DNA from: Dehalococcoidales bacterium
GTDB lineage: Bacteria; Chloroflexota; Dehalococcoidia; Dehalococcoidales; RBG-16-60-22
Reading direction: 5' to 3'
DNA length: 6,171 nt
Assembly: GCA_030603605.1 (NCBI GenBank)
Contig: JAUVXN010000072.1
Span: 1 to 6,171 of the forward strand
Positions 5,871 through 6,171 of the stretch are shown in pieces; positions within the stretch are counted from its first letter, which is position 1; each line of letters opens with the position of its first letter. A model generated the notes under the pieces. The model saw only the letters and a list, made by a program, of their open reading frames with translations, was not told the origin of the DNA and did no database searches. Made by a program: the position numbers and the translations under genes.

Positions 5871-5886
5871 CTTCTCAATACTCCTT
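5871..5886 (-). promoter_or_regulatory. Unusually arranged ribosome binding region of the ferredoxin gene
   Basis: The best Shine-Dalgarno match, AAGGAG (5881-5886), starts immediately after the gamma-subunit stop codon but lies 18 bases from the ATG, farther than normal. A weaker GAGAAG (5871-5876) is eight bases from the ATG. No start codon in a usable frame lies at normal distance from the strong site, because the nearby TTG frame closes at once. Initiation probably uses the weaker site or re-initiation after the gamma gene. Confidence 0.45.
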
Positions 5887-6171
5887 CTATTCCCACTTAC
5901 CCAGCTTAAATCCCAAATCGACTGCCTTTAGATTCAAATCTTTAAATCTTGCTGTCACGTTCTTATCTATTGCTGATATCAGAGCGTCTTTACTTACCAT
6001 TTTGGTCATTACTACCGCCGCGCCTAACATAACTATATTGGCAACCTGCTTACTACCAAGCTCTCTAATTGCTAGATCGGTAGCCGATACACCTACCTGA
6101 TTCAGTTTATCAATCTCCTGAACGGAGACCAAACGTTCATCGTAAATCACAATTCCATTTTCAGAATTCAC
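5887..6171 (-). CDS. 2-oxoacid:ferredoxin oxidoreductase gamma subunit, C-terminal part
   Basis: Ninety-four codons and the stop are visible; the reading frame stays open at the window edge. The first visible codon, GTG, is probably an internal valine, since the family is usually about 180-190 residues long. The visible part matches the C-terminal half of the gamma (POR, PF01558-type) domain: a strand with a conserved small loop (GIVIYDERLV), then KQVANIVMLGAAV, and a closing segment with the family's usual asparagine, alanine and glycine (LNLKAVDLGFKLG). With the ferredoxin-like delta gene 24 bases downstream it would form part of an enzyme that oxidises a 2-oxoacid and CoA to acyl-CoA, CO2 and reduced ferredoxin, or runs in reverse. 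Such an enzyme could supply acyl-CoA or reduced ferredoxin to the pathway downstream. The assignment rests on the family pattern and its neighbour. Confidence 0.85.
   Translation of the reverse strand: MNSENGIVIYDERLVSVQEIDKLNQVGVSATDLAIRELGSKQVANIVMLGAAVVMTKMVSKDALISAIDKNVTARFKDLNLKAVDLGFKLGKWE

Overview
The window carries seven genes, all on the minus strand and all read from high to low coordinates. In transcription order they are: the C-terminal part of a 2-oxoacid:ferredoxin oxidoreductase gamma subunit (cut by the window edge), a small 2x[4Fe-4S] ferredoxin-type delta subunit, a 4-hydroxybutyryl-CoA dehydratase-family flavin/[4Fe-4S] protein, a D-2-hydroxyacid dehydrogenase, a 3-hydroxyacyl-CoA dehydrogenase, an enoyl-CoA hydratase, and a thiolase. 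No RNA gene, mobile element, CRISPR array or convincing rho-independent terminator is visible. Nothing in the window is interrupted or frameshifted.

The organism is most likely an anaerobic or strictly low-oxygen bacterium. The reasons are ferredoxin-linked 2-oxoacid oxidation, an oxygen-sensitive type of radical dehydratase, separate (unfused) beta-oxidation enzymes, and strong AAGGAG-type Shine-Dalgarno sites before nearly every gene. Base composition is intermediate. The sequence does not fix the phylum; anaerobic Chloroflexota, Desulfobacterota and Bacillota are all reasonable, and this is inference only.

Layout: positions 5653-6171 hold the end of a 2-oxoacid:ferredoxin oxidoreductase operon. 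A 159-nt AT-rich gap (5494-5652) follows. It contains a perfect 7+2+7 inverted repeat and a spaced 10-nt direct repeat, and it is the best place for a promoter and operator. From 5493 down to 32 there are five closely spaced genes (gaps of 32, 53, 10 and 54 nt) that look like one transcription unit.

Taken together, the five genes read as a CoA-thioester pathway: a hydroxyacyl-CoA is dehydrated to an enoyl-CoA, which is hydrated, oxidised and cleaved to acetyl-CoA (or the reverse). If the dehydratase were a true 4-hydroxybutyryl-CoA dehydratase this would be the familiar route through crotonyl-CoA. However, it keeps the iron-sulfur ligands while apparently differing at several other active-site positions. 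The hydroxyacyl-CoA dehydrogenase, hydratase and thiolase also each carry a substitution at a conserved active-site position. A D-2-hydroxyacid dehydrogenase is inserted directly after the dehydratase. The most interesting reading is therefore a variant pathway acting on a substrate other than 4-hydroxybutyryl-CoA. That is a hypothesis, and the substrate cannot be named from sequence alone.
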